From: Scylla paramamosain
Taxonomy: Eukaryota > Arthropoda > Malacostraca > Decapoda > Portunidae
Reading direction: 5' to 3'
Length of the DNA: 64,000 bases
NCBI RefSeq assembly: GCF_035594125.1
Contig: NC_087173.1
Span: 9,501,486 to 9,565,485, forward strand
Shown here: positions 38,079-49,720 of the stretch, one piece after another
Layout: every line of letters starts with the position of its first letter
How positions within the stretch are numbered: the stretch's first letter is position 1
Notes under the pieces: model-generated
The model's input: only the letters and a program-made list of their open reading frames with translations
What the model was told of the DNA's origin: nothing
The model's database searches: none
Translations under genes and position numbers: made by a program

Positions 38079-38816
38079 TGCACTGATCTGATGCTTGAAG
38101 AGTGAGATGGGTGAGGAGGACCCTGACATCCCTCACACACAAACCTCATACGAACCATCCTTATCATTACTAAGCCTTATATTTGACTTGAATCACACTC
38201 ATTAAAATATCACAAAGGGACAGACACGACGCTCTTTAATTGAATTTTACTGTATTGCTTTGTTTTCTTTATTTCTGTTTGGTGGCGCTCCAGAAATAAA
38301 TAAATTGTCAAACTTTTTGGTGTTTTATCTCGACTTCTTTTAACAGATTGTAATTAAAGATATTGGGGTTTCCAAAGATGTTTTTATTATTCCAGTAATG
38401 GTTTGACAGTAGAAACTATAACAGGTTTGCAAGGGTGCTGTCACGACATCAGTTTAGCAGGAATTCTGCTGCAGCAACTGAGAATACACTCAGAACGCGA
38501 GTATTTATGGCCTTTGCGAATAGTCAAATACTCCCAGCAAGAGTTCATAATCATTAAAAAAAAAAAAAAATTAAAGATGACGGTATATAATTCATACACA
38601 TAAGCATAACTAGAAGGTGAGAATTATAGGCCGCTTTCACAGTTGCTTCGTTTTGTTGTGATCGTTACCAATACGTGGTGATCGCCACCAATAACCGATT
38701 TATCTTGAAACTAAACCATTCTATGTGCGCAGAAACGGCTTCTTCAGCTATACCTACTCCCTGCCACTGAAAAGAATGAATAAATATTATCTCCGTGTCT
38801 GAGAGCGTTAAAATAA

Positions 38817-39080
38817 GCAAGAAATCAGCGAGGTGTCTTCTACCACTTGGAGCGAAAAAAATATAGGCCTACACTTAAAAGAACTCAACGATTGATCTTT
38901 ATGGACTTTGCAAATACTCAATACACGAGAAAGCAGTGAGGTGCCTTTTACCACTTCGAGCGGGGGAAGAAAAAACCGCCAATTAATCTTTGTGGCCTTA
39001 GCAAATACTCAAATGCTTCCTGCGAGAGATTATAACCTTTGAAAATACACGAGAAATCGATGAGGTGTTACCGCGATGCC
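38817..39080 (+). repeat. Minisatellite, ~110 bp unit, 2.3 copies
   Basis: AGAAATCAGCGAGGTGTCTT, TACCACTTGGAGCG and ATCTTTATGGACTTTGCAAA recur near 38820, 38930 and 39050. A related partial unit lies near 38500-38540. Confidence 0.65.
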
Positions 39081-39130
39081 GCACAAGTGAAAGGGCGGAG
39101 GAGGAGGAGAGGCTGTGCCGGAGTGTCTAT

Positions 39131-39352
39131 GGCCCGTATTCTGAAACGCTTCGCTCTCTCACCACGACTATTTTCCAAGGCCACTGAGATGATTGGCCGA
39201 GCTCCCAGGAGTGTTTCCCCTGTTAACAACGTAGAAATCTTATTAAACTGTCACTAAAATCATAAAAAAAACCTTAAAAACCTTTGTAACTTCAACTAGA
39301 CTGTTTTGAAAGTAGTAGAGGTGCGGCGCAGAAGTGTTTCTCAGCACGGGCC
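39131..39352 (+). mobile_element. Inverted-repeat element, best-preserved copy (222 bp)
   Basis: Left end GGCCCGTATTCTGAAACGC, right end in reverse complement GGCCCGTGCTGAGAAACACT. Flanked by TAT on both sides (39128-39130 and 39353-39355), a possible 3 bp target duplication. No coding capacity. The GGC start and 3 bp duplication are compatible with PIF/Harbinger-type MITEs, but I cannot assign a superfamily. Confidence 0.8.
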
Positions 39353-39584
39353 TATGTAGCGCCGTGCAGTGTGGTGAGGGTGGGTGGCGGGGCTCCCTCA
39401 CGCACTCTGCTCTAATCCTTCAGCGTGACGGCACTCAATTTCACTCCCGGGAGAGTTGCGTGTGTGTATATATATGACCCTCGCAGCTGTCACCGTCGGC
39501 AACGCGTTTCCTGTAAAGCAGAGGACCATTGCCGCTCAGTTTGCAATATTCCGACGACTACCTCGCGACCGGCCCTGATTCAAA

Positions 39585-39587
<3 letters not shown>

Positions 39588-39667
<80 letters not shown>
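39588..39667 (+). repeat. (GA)n microsatellite
   Basis: About 40 GA units. Confidence 0.97.
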
Positions 39668-39669
<2 letters not shown>

Positions 39670-39914
39670 ATGATTTCTAAATTTACGTTTATCTCTCTTC
39701 CTCCTTATTCTTCCTCCTCCCTGTCCTCCCTTACCAAGTGTCAAGAATGAAGTTGCCAGTATTGGGATTTATATTATCATGCAAAGTATTTATATATCTT
39801 TATTTCATGTGTATAATTTTAGATTAGAATTATAGAGAATCCTTTTACATTCCCTTTAATCTGAGAAAGGTAGCCAGGAGAACAGCACGTCACGTTTTGT
39901 GCCATTACATGAAT

Positions 39915-39917
<3 letters not shown>

Positions 39918-39975
<58 letters not shown>
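39918..39975 (+). repeat. (GA)n microsatellite
   Basis: About 28 GA units followed by a GAA run. Confidence 0.97.
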
Positions 39976-39978
<3 letters not shown>

Positions 39979-40162
39979 AGAAGAAGAAAAAAAAAAAAGG
40001 AAAGCACCGCCACATCGCGGTCATATGGCGCCAAAGGAGGAGGGCTTGGTTCACGGAGCAGAAGGGCACCGAACCCTCCAGTGACAAGCGAGCCATCAAA
40101 GAAGGTGGCACCTCCGACTACGCCTCAAGCCCCGTCACCGCGACAAGGTGACTCCACCCGGC

Positions 40163-40164
<2 letters not shown>

Positions 40165-40211
<47 letters not shown>

Positions 40212-40323
40212 TATGCTCAGGCTTTGAACAAAGTATGGAGCACAGCTTCCACAATGTAGTCTCTCCAAGACTTCCTGAAAAAAAAAAGTTACAAACTTGA
40301 CAAACAAGGATAATTTGTATTGT

Positions 40324-40386
<63 letters not shown>
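40165..40386 (+). repeat. Two (GA)n microsatellites
   Basis: 40165-40208 and 40328-40386, with 120 bp of non-repetitive sequence between. Confidence 0.96.
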
Positions 40387-40388
<2 letters not shown>

Positions 40389-40732
40389 TGCTATTATGCC
40401 CTATCGGTGTAGTGTACCCGGAAAACAAAGAAATTAATGAAAGCGATTCAGAAAAAGAAGGCAACATAAAATATTCATCAAAGCACCCGACGAGAAAAAA
40501 AGAAAGAAAAGAAGAAAAAAAACATCACATACAAACAAAGCAGAGCCTACATTCGAATTTGATCTTACCGTGAAAGAGATAAAAGAAAAGAAAAGTGAAA
40601 TATTCTTTGTAGTATATTTTCAAAAGTGAACATTTTTATACGTTTTACTTCTTTTTCTGCTCTATAGTTACGTATGATACTCCGCTGTAGGGAAACAGAG
40701 GGAAATAGACTCGTCCCTTGCTACTGCTCTCT

Positions 40733-40796
40733 TATAAACGCACGAGGAGGGAGATCACTCGTCAGTAGTGTAGCAGCCAGCGGGACGAGAGGATGT
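40733..40796 (+). promoter_or_regulatory. Candidate core promoter: TATA box, initiator, DPE
   Basis: TATAAA at 40733-40738. The arthropod initiator TCAGT is at 40762-40766 with its A (+1) at 40764, so the TATA box starts at -31, the canonical position. GGATGT at 40791-40796 is exactly +28 to +33 and fits the DPE consensus RGWYVT. The three elements at exact spacing are unlikely together by chance. No coding gene is visible just downstream. Confidence 0.55.
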
Positions 40797-41131
40797 GCGT
40801 AGCTCTATAGGTCCCATTGACACCCACAGCATCGCACTCACCACGCACCCTCGCTCGTGCTGTGGGGCTGAACACCGAAGCGGGTCTCACATGGATTAAA
40901 AAATGAAGAAAAAATGAACATAACCAAATAGGCAAAGCATATAACCCGAACTTCGTAACTTTGAAAGCGAATTAACGATAGAAACAGGTGACTTAGAGTT
41001 AATATTGACAGTGATGGGCGTGTTATGATCTGCTTTCTCTATTTCCTCTGCTCCCTTGCCTCCTTCATGTCTCCGCGGGGCTCAAGAGGAAGCGTACTAA
41101 TGGTCGGGAAGTAATATCGCCTCTCATTCAG
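40764..41131 (+). other. Candidate non-coding first exon
   Basis: Runs from the proposed start site to CTCATTCAG followed by GTGAGT (donor at 41132). It is 368 nt of mostly non-repetitive sequence, unlike its surroundings. It contains several short upstream frames; one at 41025-41114 encodes 29 residues starting MICFLYFLCSLASF, signal-peptide-like, ending in TAA before the donor. The rest of the gene would lie beyond 64 kb or be non-coding. Confidence 0.4.
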
Positions 41132-41294
41132 GTGAGTGTCGTGAAGAGAATCACACCTGTTGGCTGAACGTTGGCATGGCTTGGTTGTTCTTGTGGTGGT
41201 GATGTTAGTGGTGATGTTGGTGGTGGTGCTGGCTGTTTTATTGCTGTCATCTCCTCCTCCTCCTCCTCTTTCTTCTTGGTTAAATTCAGTAGAT

Positions 41295-41298
<4 letters not shown>

Positions 41299-41375
<77 letters not shown>

Positions 41376-41380
41376 TGTGT
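41299..41380 (+). repeat. (CT)n(GT)n compound microsatellite
   Basis: About 30 CT then 10 GT units. Confidence 0.97.
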
Positions 41381-41486
41381 TGTGTGTGAACGTTTTTTCT
41401 TACATACATCTTAAGAGTACACACACACACACAAAGAAAAAAATCATACACCTTTCACTGTTTGAGAGAAAAAAAGAAAAATGACT

Positions 41487-41489
<3 letters not shown>

Positions 41490-41526
<37 letters not shown>
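41490..41526 (+). repeat. (GA)n microsatellite
   Basis: About 18 GA units. Confidence 0.95.
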
Positions 41527-41530
<4 letters not shown>

Positions 41531-41989
41531 AAAGACTTCACCACCTCCTCGGCAAAACCTCGTCACTTTATCAGTTTTACCACAAGAGCCGCTGAAATGA
41601 GGCCTGTAATTGGGGCTTCATATTGCGGGGCGGGGGTGGCTCGGCCGATAATAGTGTTCGGGAAGTGATTCGAACTCAAGTGAAGTGTGTCATGGCGAGG
41701 TCGATACACTGAACCTTCGAAGTCGCTGGCAGTGCATTCTTCTCTTCTCATCTCGTTTTCTTTGCGTTTTCTTTCATGTTTTAATTATTTTTTTTTCTTT
41801 TTAGTGTTTTTAATTATTTTTTTCCTGTTTTCTTTATTCATTCTTCAGATAGATTTGATTATATACGAAAAATTTTTCGTGTTTGGTTTTTAGGTGTTAA
41901 TTATACAAGTTTTAAATGTGGTTTTTTATATTTTTTCCTTTTTTCCTTCTTGTTTACATATTTTTGAGGTGGGAGATGAGAGTTTTGTT

Positions 41990-42195
41990 CTCTAATAGTG
42001 TGGTAGGTGGCTAGAATAGACTCAGTTATCTGGTAGTTAGTATAGACTCAATTGGGAGCTTTTAAAAAAGTATCAAAAGTTTCACATGGAATTTTGTCCT
42101 GTGATGTGGTAAATGACTGGAATAGACTCAGTTGTCTGGTTTTCAGGTAGTTAGCGTAGATTCAATAGGGAACTTCGAAATTAAGGAAATATTAG
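41990..42195 (+). mobile_element. Duplicated LINE C-terminal remnant
   Basis: Two copies of a block with TGGAATAGACTCAGTTRTCT, GTAGTTAG and AATAGGGA, which resembles the V-W-N-x-L ... S-F-K-x-x-L-D ending of some arthropod LINEs. A third relative is at 59553-59615. Too decayed for a firm call. Confidence 0.45.
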
Positions 42196-42213
42196 AGCGG
42201 TTTTAGGGATAGG

Positions 42214-42217
<4 letters not shown>

Positions 42218-42263
<46 letters not shown>

Positions 42264-42310
42264 GACAACAAAAATTTTTTAACCAACTTTCATCACCCCT
42301 ACTTATTTTC

Positions 42311-42341
<31 letters not shown>
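42218..42341 (+). repeat. (GA)n and (CT)n facing each other
   Basis: GA at 42218-42261 and CT at 42313-42341: complementary arrays 50 bp apart that could fold as a hairpin. Confidence 0.9.
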
Positions 42342-42350
<9 letters not shown>

Positions 42351-42394
42351 TCATTTATCCTGCCTACCATTATCATTCCCAAATATAGCACACA

Positions 42395-42520
42395 GAAGAA
42401 GAAGAAGAGGAAGAAGAAGAAGGAGAAGAAGAAGAAGTAGAAGAAGGAAACTGAGAAAAAAGAAAAAAAAGAAAAAGAAAAAATAGATAAAGAAAAAGAA
42501 AAAAATGAATAAAGTGAAGC
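42395..42520 (+). repeat. Purine-rich (GAA)n-like tract
   Basis: Imperfect GAA/AGG triplets grading into GAAAAA units. Confidence 0.8.
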
Positions 42521-42954
42521 AGACGAGAAACTGTGGCACACATATTTATGCAAACTACTGGGACGCCTAACCACGCGTGACAAAGGCTCCTTCCCTCCGT
42601 CACACCCGCACACTTCTCGTTGGCTTTGAAACCGCGCCACGCCACAGTTTACATGCAAAGGACCATCGCCGCGTCCTCACTCGGGGGTGTTTCTCCGCCT
42701 TTCCTTGTATATCCTGCTGGGGCGCGAGAGAGAGAAAGAGAGAGAGGGAGAAAATGTAATGTACTCAGTATTTTTTGTTTTTTTGAATTTTTTTAGATTA
42801 TTATTTTTGTGGTACTTTTGTTTTGTTTTTGTTGTTTTTGTTTTTTTGTTATGGTTGGTTATTACAAAAGGTGTATTTTGTTCTTGTTTTTCTTTTTTTT
42901 ATCTTTTTATTTTTACGCATTTGCTTGTTTGTTGTTTTTTGTGCTTTTGTTTCT

Positions 42955-43042
42955 ACTACTACTACTACATACTACAACAATATTTACTCTTACACGTCCT
43001 CCTCCTATCACCACCACCACCACCACCACCACCACCACCATC
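42955..43042 (+). repeat. (CTA)n and (CAC)n microsatellites
   Basis: Short ACT run at 42955-42968 and about 12 CAC units at 43007-43042. Confidence 0.85.
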
Positions 43043-43314
43043 ACCACGACATTCCACCAATACACACACGCTATGGTCAGTAATATTTTCATGTAAGTGG
43101 TGGGAGCTTGAATGAATACCCAAGTGAGAACCTAAGGGAGGACCTAAGTGAGGACTCCCGCTGGCTCTGATGTGTTTCCGAAGTCCTGGGTTGTGTGGGC
43201 GCAGCTTTGGGACCCCGATGCTATTGATACGAACGAGGGATAGTCCATAGCGTTCAAATTGGTGTCAACATGTGTATAAATTTGGGTTATACTGAGTAAC
43301 TGCGCTGTGTATTG

Positions 43315-43316
<2 letters not shown>

Positions 43317-43355
<39 letters not shown>

Positions 43356-43356
43356 C

Positions 43357-43429
<73 letters not shown>
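43317..43429 (+). repeat. (GT)n(CT)n compound microsatellite
   Basis: About 18 GT then 36 CT units. Confidence 0.97.
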
Positions 43430-43433
<4 letters not shown>

Positions 43434-43558
43434 TGATCTATGCTTGTCAAGTACAGAACGATCAAGTGGACTTAATACGAAAACTTCACACACTTTTTAA
43501 TAACATTATTCTGGAGAACACTGAAAAAAAAAGAGAATTCTGCAATCCTTAGCAATTT

Positions 43559-44345
43559 GAGGCATTTCGTAAAACTCTCCCCCAAAAAGAAGCGGTTAGT
43601 AATTACCAGAGGAACTTAAAAAAAAAAAAAAAAAACTCTTGAGGATTACACGAAATCTGATTACACAAAGTGACTACAACTTGCGTAATTGAATCCCGTT
43701 TTCTTGTTGCATTTCTATTGAAGCATTTCGTGAAACTCAGCACCAAAGAAAACAAAATATAGAATTCACTTAAAGAATTAAAAACTCTCAATAATTACAT
43801 GAAATTTACTTAGACAAACTGACTGCAGCATGTGCAATCAAATCTGCTTTTCCCGCTGCATTGCTATTGAGGCATTTCTTGGAACTCGAAAAAAAAAGTG
43901 TAGTAATTACCAGAGGAACTAAAGACTCAAGGATTACATGGAATCTGATTACACAAACTGACTGTAACATATGCATTAAATCCGGTTTTCCCGCTGCGTT
44001 TCTACTGAGGCATTTCGTGAGATCGCCCTTCATCCACACACACACACACACAAAAAAAAAAAAAAAACTATAATATTTAACTAAGGAACTAAAAACTGTC
44101 AAGGATTACATGGAACCTGATTGCACAAACAAACTGCAACATGCACAATGAAATCCCCTTTTTCTGCTTTGTTTCTACTGAGGCATTTAGTGCAATTGCC
44201 CCCCGCCCCTTAGAAAACAAAGAAAACAAAACAATAATATTTAACTAAAGAACCAAAAACTGTCAAGGATTACATGGAATCTGATTACACAAACTGACTG
44301 CAACATACGCAATTAAATCCGGTCTTCCCGCTGCGTTTCTATTGC
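43559..44345 (+). repeat. Tandem array, ~150 bp unit, 5 copies
   Basis: Each unit carries TTGAGGCATTTCGTGA, a variable A-rich stretch, GAACTAAAAACT..CAAGGATTACATGGAA, TCTGATTACACAAACTGACT, GCAACATAYGCAATTAAATC and CCGCTGCGTTTCTA. Units start near 43559, 43720, 43868, 44008 and 44178. The A run is the fast-changing part. Confidence 0.88.
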
Positions 44346-44784
44346 TTTACTTCACCGTCGTCTTCATTCCAGGTTATCTCTGGCGTGCATTCATCTCACG
44401 GCAGGATCTTGTAATGTATTCTGTGCAGGCATTAACATTCATCCCTTCCTCTGTTATTAAATTGGTGGAGTTTCTTTAAAACAAGGAACCGTAATGCATT
44501 AAGCGGGCAATAGTTCCATTTGAGGCGAGGCGCGGCGTCCCTGGAGACTCTAAGATCATTTGGTTCTGAGCCACAGTGAGGTAACGAGGGAAGGGATCGG
44601 GCTGCACCTCCTCCACGGCTGCGGTATTGTCTCGTCAGCACTTATTGAACTCCTTCCCTAAAGCAGGCGTCGCCATCTCCCTGTCTGTCTCTATTTTATC
44701 ATGGATTAAGCGCGAATGTTGACAGTTTTTTTTACCTTTTTTGTCAGTTTTATTGTCCTGCTTGTTTATTTATTTATTTTATTT

Positions 44785-45310
<526 letters not shown>

Positions 45311-45337
45311 CTTCTTATTATAAAATTATACATCTGC

Positions 45338-45515
45338 ATTTTGGCACGTCGCGGCTTCTTATAAACATTATTTTCAAAAGCTACAGAGACGACTAGCATT
45401 GATTTCATTGATGCTTTTCCCACTGACGACGCAGGAAACTCATTAAACAATCACTAAACTCACGAAAAACCTTGAAAAATCCCCAGTAATTTCCACTAGA
45501 GCCTCTTCAAATTAG
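45338..45515 (+). mobile_element. Inverted-repeat element (GGCCCGT family), diverged
   Basis: ATTATTTTCAAAAGCTACAG, AGACGACTAGC, AAACTCATTAAACAATCACT and CTTGAAAAATCCCCAGTAAT match the family core; both ends are weak. Confidence 0.55.
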
Positions 45516-45530
45516 ACAAGATTCAGCTCA

Positions 45531-46605
45531 TTGTCTCTTTGTCTCTCCTCTGTTACTTCCCTCGCGTCCCTTCGTCTTGTCAGTGTCTCTGTTTCTGTAT
45601 TGATAGTGCCAGTCATGTCTTGTGTTTTTGTTCCTTCTTTGTCTTTCGTAGCCTTAGTTGAGCCTAATTCCTCCAGCCTCGCCATTTCTTTTCCGCCTAA
45701 CCTCCTTTTCTTCTTCTTCGTTCTGTTTTGTCTCCTTGATTCCTTTGTGTATATTTTTGTTATTTCTTCTTCTTCTTCTTGTTCCTTTTTTTCTCTCTCC
45801 TCGATTACTTTATGTGTATTTTTGTTATTTTCTCTCTTCTGCTTCTTCTTCTTCTTCTTCTTCTTTTTCTTCTTCTTCTTCTTCTTCTTCTTCTTCTTCT
45901 TCTTCTTTCATTCTTTTTTCTCTCTTCCCATTTACTTTTTGTGCATTTTTGTTATTTCTTTTTTTCTTCATCTTCCTTTTTTCTCTTTTCTCGATTATTT
46001 TTTGTGTATTTTTGTCATTTTTTTCCTATTAATTTTTTCTCTCTCCCCTCAATTACTTTGTGTGCATTTTTATTATTTCTTTTCTTCCTCTTTTTTTTTC
46101 TCTTTCCTCGATTACTTTCTGTGTGTTTTTATTGTGTCTTTTCTTCTTTTTTCTCTGTTTCCTCGATTGCTTGGTATGTTTTTGCTTTTTCTCCTAACCT
46201 TCTCGTCCTTTTGTTCTCCTTCCTTCTTTTCTTTCTTCTCCATTACTTTATCTGTGTATGTATTTTCGTTTCCTCCTTTTCCTCTCTGTCCTCGATTAAT
46301 TTGTCTGTATTTTTGTTGTTTCTTTTCCCATAACCTGCTCCTCCTTTTCCCTATCTTCCTTCTTTCGTCTCTTCTCCATTACTTTGTGTATTTCTCTTGT
46401 TCTTTTTTCCCTAGCCTTCTCGTCTTTTTGTTTTTCTTCCTCTTTTTTTTTTCTTCGATTACTTTGTCTGTGTATTTTTGTAATTTCTTTTCCTCTGACC
46501 TACTCCTCCTTCTTTAATTCTTCTTCTTCCTTCTTTGCTTTCTCTGTTACTTCTTTCACGATGACTACCTTTTTTTCTTTCAGCTTCTATCATTTTCTGC
46601 GTTTA
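45531..46605 (+). repeat. Pyrimidine-rich minisatellite, 1.1 kb
   Basis: About ten diverged copies of CTCCTCGATTACTTTGTGTG, TATTTTTGTTATTTCTTTTC with TTC-rich spacers, plus a (TTC)n at 45837-45908. It leaves a long stop-free frame (328 codons) of Phe/Ser/Leu, a composition effect and not a gene. Confidence 0.85.
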
Positions 46606-46755
46606 TTTCCGTCTTATGTTATTATCCATGGAAGAGTGAAAATACCTTGTTAATTCATTGCGCTTCAAGACTCATAAATGATTGGTGGACTGGCTAATAT
46701 TACTTGATAGTATTTTTTTTGATATTTTTTGTCTTATAATTTACGATCGATAGCC

Positions 46756-46960
46756 TTAACCCTTTCTCTACGACACGAAACAATTAACAGCATCAGAGAC
46801 AATGCGTGAAGTTTTTACAAGCATTTACAAGAAAGTCAGCAATGAAAAAGAAGACATTTTGCAATTTCCTCCCAGTTCAGAGATTGGACGTGGCTGTAGA
46901 ACAAGTAAAGAGTGATTGGTAATTAGGCAAAGGTGTACCAAGTGGCAGTCAAAGGGTTAA
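46756..46960 (+). mobile_element. piggyBac-like MITE, 205 bp
   Basis: Bounded by TTAA on both sides; left TTAACCCTTTCTCTACGACA, right in reverse complement TTAACCCTTTGACTGCCACT. TTAA duplications with CCCTTT ends are the piggyBac signature. It has inserted into the ~85 bp array. Confidence 0.68.
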
Positions 46961-47294
46961 GTTACTCCGTGGCATGATTATAGTATTTACCACATTCTTT
47001 TTTTGCACTTTATACTCGTAACTCAAGGGAATGCAGGGTCATCTAATATTACCGAAGAGTTATAGTATTTTCCATATTCTTCACGCTTTACAACCCGTGC
47101 GGGCTGTGGGCGGTCTAATGTTGCTCTCCACGGGCGGCTCATTCCTCACAGGCAGGCCAAGGATACGCTTCCTGCTCCTCCCACCAGCAAGGAAGGGAAT
47201 ATGATGAAATGCAGCTAATAGTATATACTCCTTTCCTCTCCCATCGGCGACAGATACGAGCGTCATCTGTTGGAAGCGTAAAATGCGATGCCCT

Positions 47295-48052
47295 GGCCCG
47301 TATACACAAACACTGCTCTCTGTGTCTCTCACCACGACTATTTTCAAAGGCCACAGAAATGACTAGCCGGGTTTTTACGAGTGTTTCTTCTGGTAATATT
47401 GTAGAAATCTAGTTGATCTGTTACTACGATTATAAAAACATCCTTAAAGAGCCCGTGTTGCTTCACCACCATTATTTTTAAAGACCACAGAGATGACTAG
47501 CCTGGTTCTTACGAGTGTTTCTCCTGGTAATATTGTAGAAATTTAGTTGATCTGTTACTACAATCATAAAAACATCCTTAAGAACCCCATGTTGCTTCAC
47601 CACCATTATTTGTAAAGGCCAGAGATGACTAGCTGGGTTCTTACGAATGTTTCTCCTGATAATTTTGTAGAAATCTAGTTGGTCTGTTACTACAATCTTA
47701 AAAAAAAAAAAAAAAATCCTTAAAAAACCCTTGCTGCTTCACTACCGGTATTTTTAAAGGCTACAGAGATGACTAGCTGGGTTCTTAAGAATGTTTCCAA
47801 TTAACCTGTCAGTACATTCATAAAAACATCCTTAAAAACCCGTGTTGCTTCACCACCGGTACTTTCAAAGGCCACACATGACTAGCCAAGTTCTCACGAG
47901 TGTTTCTTCTGACAATATTGTAGAAATTTTGTTGATCTGTCACTACACCCATAGAAAATGAAAAAAAAAACCCTTAAAAATCCGTGTCACTTGAACTACA
48001 TAGAAGCTTTTGAAAGTAACCGAAGGCGAATAAGTGTTTCAGAACCTGGTCC
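47295..48052 (+). mobile_element. Inverted-repeat element with internal tandem amplification
   Basis: One left end (GGCCCGTATACACAAACACT) and one right end (reverse complement GGACCAGGTTCTGAAACACT) enclose five tandem copies of the ~130 bp core: AAAGGCCACAGAGATGACTA, GCCGGGTTCTTACGAGTG, GTAGAAATCTAGTTGATC, CATAAAAACATCCTTAA. A normal copy has one core. Confidence 0.82.
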
Positions 48053-48339
48053 GTTGTGTCAGTGGAGTGAATGGATAGGTGGATATACTGTGACTGTGGG
48101 ACGCCGTGTTACAATTCCTGCGACTCGATCTTTCTTGTTTAGTATCTATCGTGTTGCTCGCTCCTCCTCCCTTCATCCCTCCCTCCCGTCGGTCTGCCTT
48201 GGTCGCCTCCTGTCTCAGTTCAATGGAGTGTCTTTTGCGGGAATGGAGCCCTCGTGAACTAACGAAATGGGGAGTTGCTGAATTCTTCTTTCGTTTTCAT
48301 TTGCTACTTTTTCGTTATTTTCTTCTTCCTTTTCCTTGT

Positions 48340-48416
48340 TTACGTACTTTTTTTTCTTCCTCCTCATCCTCTTCCTCGTTCTTCTTGTTTTGCTTCTTCT
48401 TCTTCTTCTTCTTGTA
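48340..48416 (+). repeat. Imperfect (TTC)n tract
   Basis: TTC/TCC units, about 75 bp. Confidence 0.75.
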
Positions 48417-48961
48417 AGCCACCACGCGTAAGCCCCAGAACACTACAGATGGTATATCCTTAGAAGAAAGTGATTACAAGAACACAACAGAGTAAGGAGA
48501 CTGCAAAAGGGGAGTTGACCAGCACGGGACATTTCCTGAGTTAACAGGTAATAGTTTTCCGAATTAAAGGTAAGGTGGAGGGGGGGGGGTGTATTTCATT
48601 GGAGTCAACAAGATTCCGTGAAATGAATGAATAAAAGGAGCGAATCACTAAGATCGTATTGCTCATAGTGGTGTTGTCATTACGACTTGTTGTTTGCAGT
48701 GTGTGTGTGTGTGTTTGTGGTCTTTTAAAAGTGCGTTTTTTATTATTTTACAAGGTCACAGTTTATTGAAGAATGTTTATATTAGAGTTCACATTAATTC
48801 AGATTTTATTGCTTATTTAAGTAATCTCAAATCAAGTATTCATATTTCAATTGATGCTACAAGCGTGGACTGCAGTATTTTTACGCTTTTTGAGTTTTAT
48901 ATTTTGTGGTTAATTTGATTGTATAACTGTGGTCAATAAAATACAACCACTATCATTATTG

Positions 48962-48964
<3 letters not shown>

Positions 48965-49001
<37 letters not shown>
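48965..49001 (+). repeat. (GT)n microsatellite
   Basis: About 18 GT units. Confidence 0.95.
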
Positions 49002-49002
<1 letters not shown>

Positions 49003-49361
49003 ATCTCGAAGTAGGCGAGGGAAGGAGCTGCGGATCGTAAAGCAGAGGGATAAAGGGTTATGGTCATATAAACTATTAATGTTGCTCAATAACCCACCAA
49101 ACTGGAGCCCGAGAGGGAAAAACTTCCAACTGTCTCTTTCTTCCCTCTTTTATCATCATCTCCCTCAGTATTTATTGCATTCCTCCGCGCGTTTGACTAA
49201 GCGTCCTGGAGAGCGGGTCGCAGAACTGTCTTCTCAATATTGCACCGAGGGTTTATCATGGAAACTCAATTTATGCGCACTCACGTCGTGTTTTTGTGGG
49301 CGAGCCACTTGACGAAGCAGCCAGGAAGAACGTCTGTGCCTTTCTGTGCATGCCTCTCCGT

Positions 49362-49720
49362 GGGCCATATTCCGAAACACTTCTGCATGCACCCCGACTG
49401 GTTTCTAAAGGAGATGGTTGGACGAATACTGATTTTTAAGTCTTTTTATGCGGTTGTAATGACAGATTAACAAGATTTTTATATTATTAACAGGAAAAGC
49501 ACTCTTGAGAACCCGGATAATCATGTCTGTGACCTTTGAAAATAGTAGGGGCTCTAGAAATGACACGGATTTTTTAAGGCTATTTTTATGGTTCTAGTGA
49601 CAGATAACCAAAATTTCTACATTATTAACAAGGGAAACACTCTTGAAAACCCGGCTAATCATCTCTGTGGCCTTTCAGAATAATCGTGATGAGAAAGCAA
49701 AGCGTTTCTGAACAAGGGTT
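49362..49720 (-). mobile_element. Inverted-repeat element with a doubled core
   Basis: Left end GGGCCATATTCCGAAACACT; two reverse-oriented cores (GAGAACCCGGATAATCATGT and GAAAACCCGGCTAATCATCT); right end GCAAAGCGTTTCTGAACAAG. A second, smaller case of internal duplication. Confidence 0.75.

Noticed and set aside
45531..46517. 328-codon open frame on plus
   Set aside because: Phe/Ser/Leu-only composition from a pyrimidine minisatellite; overlapping frames are equally open.
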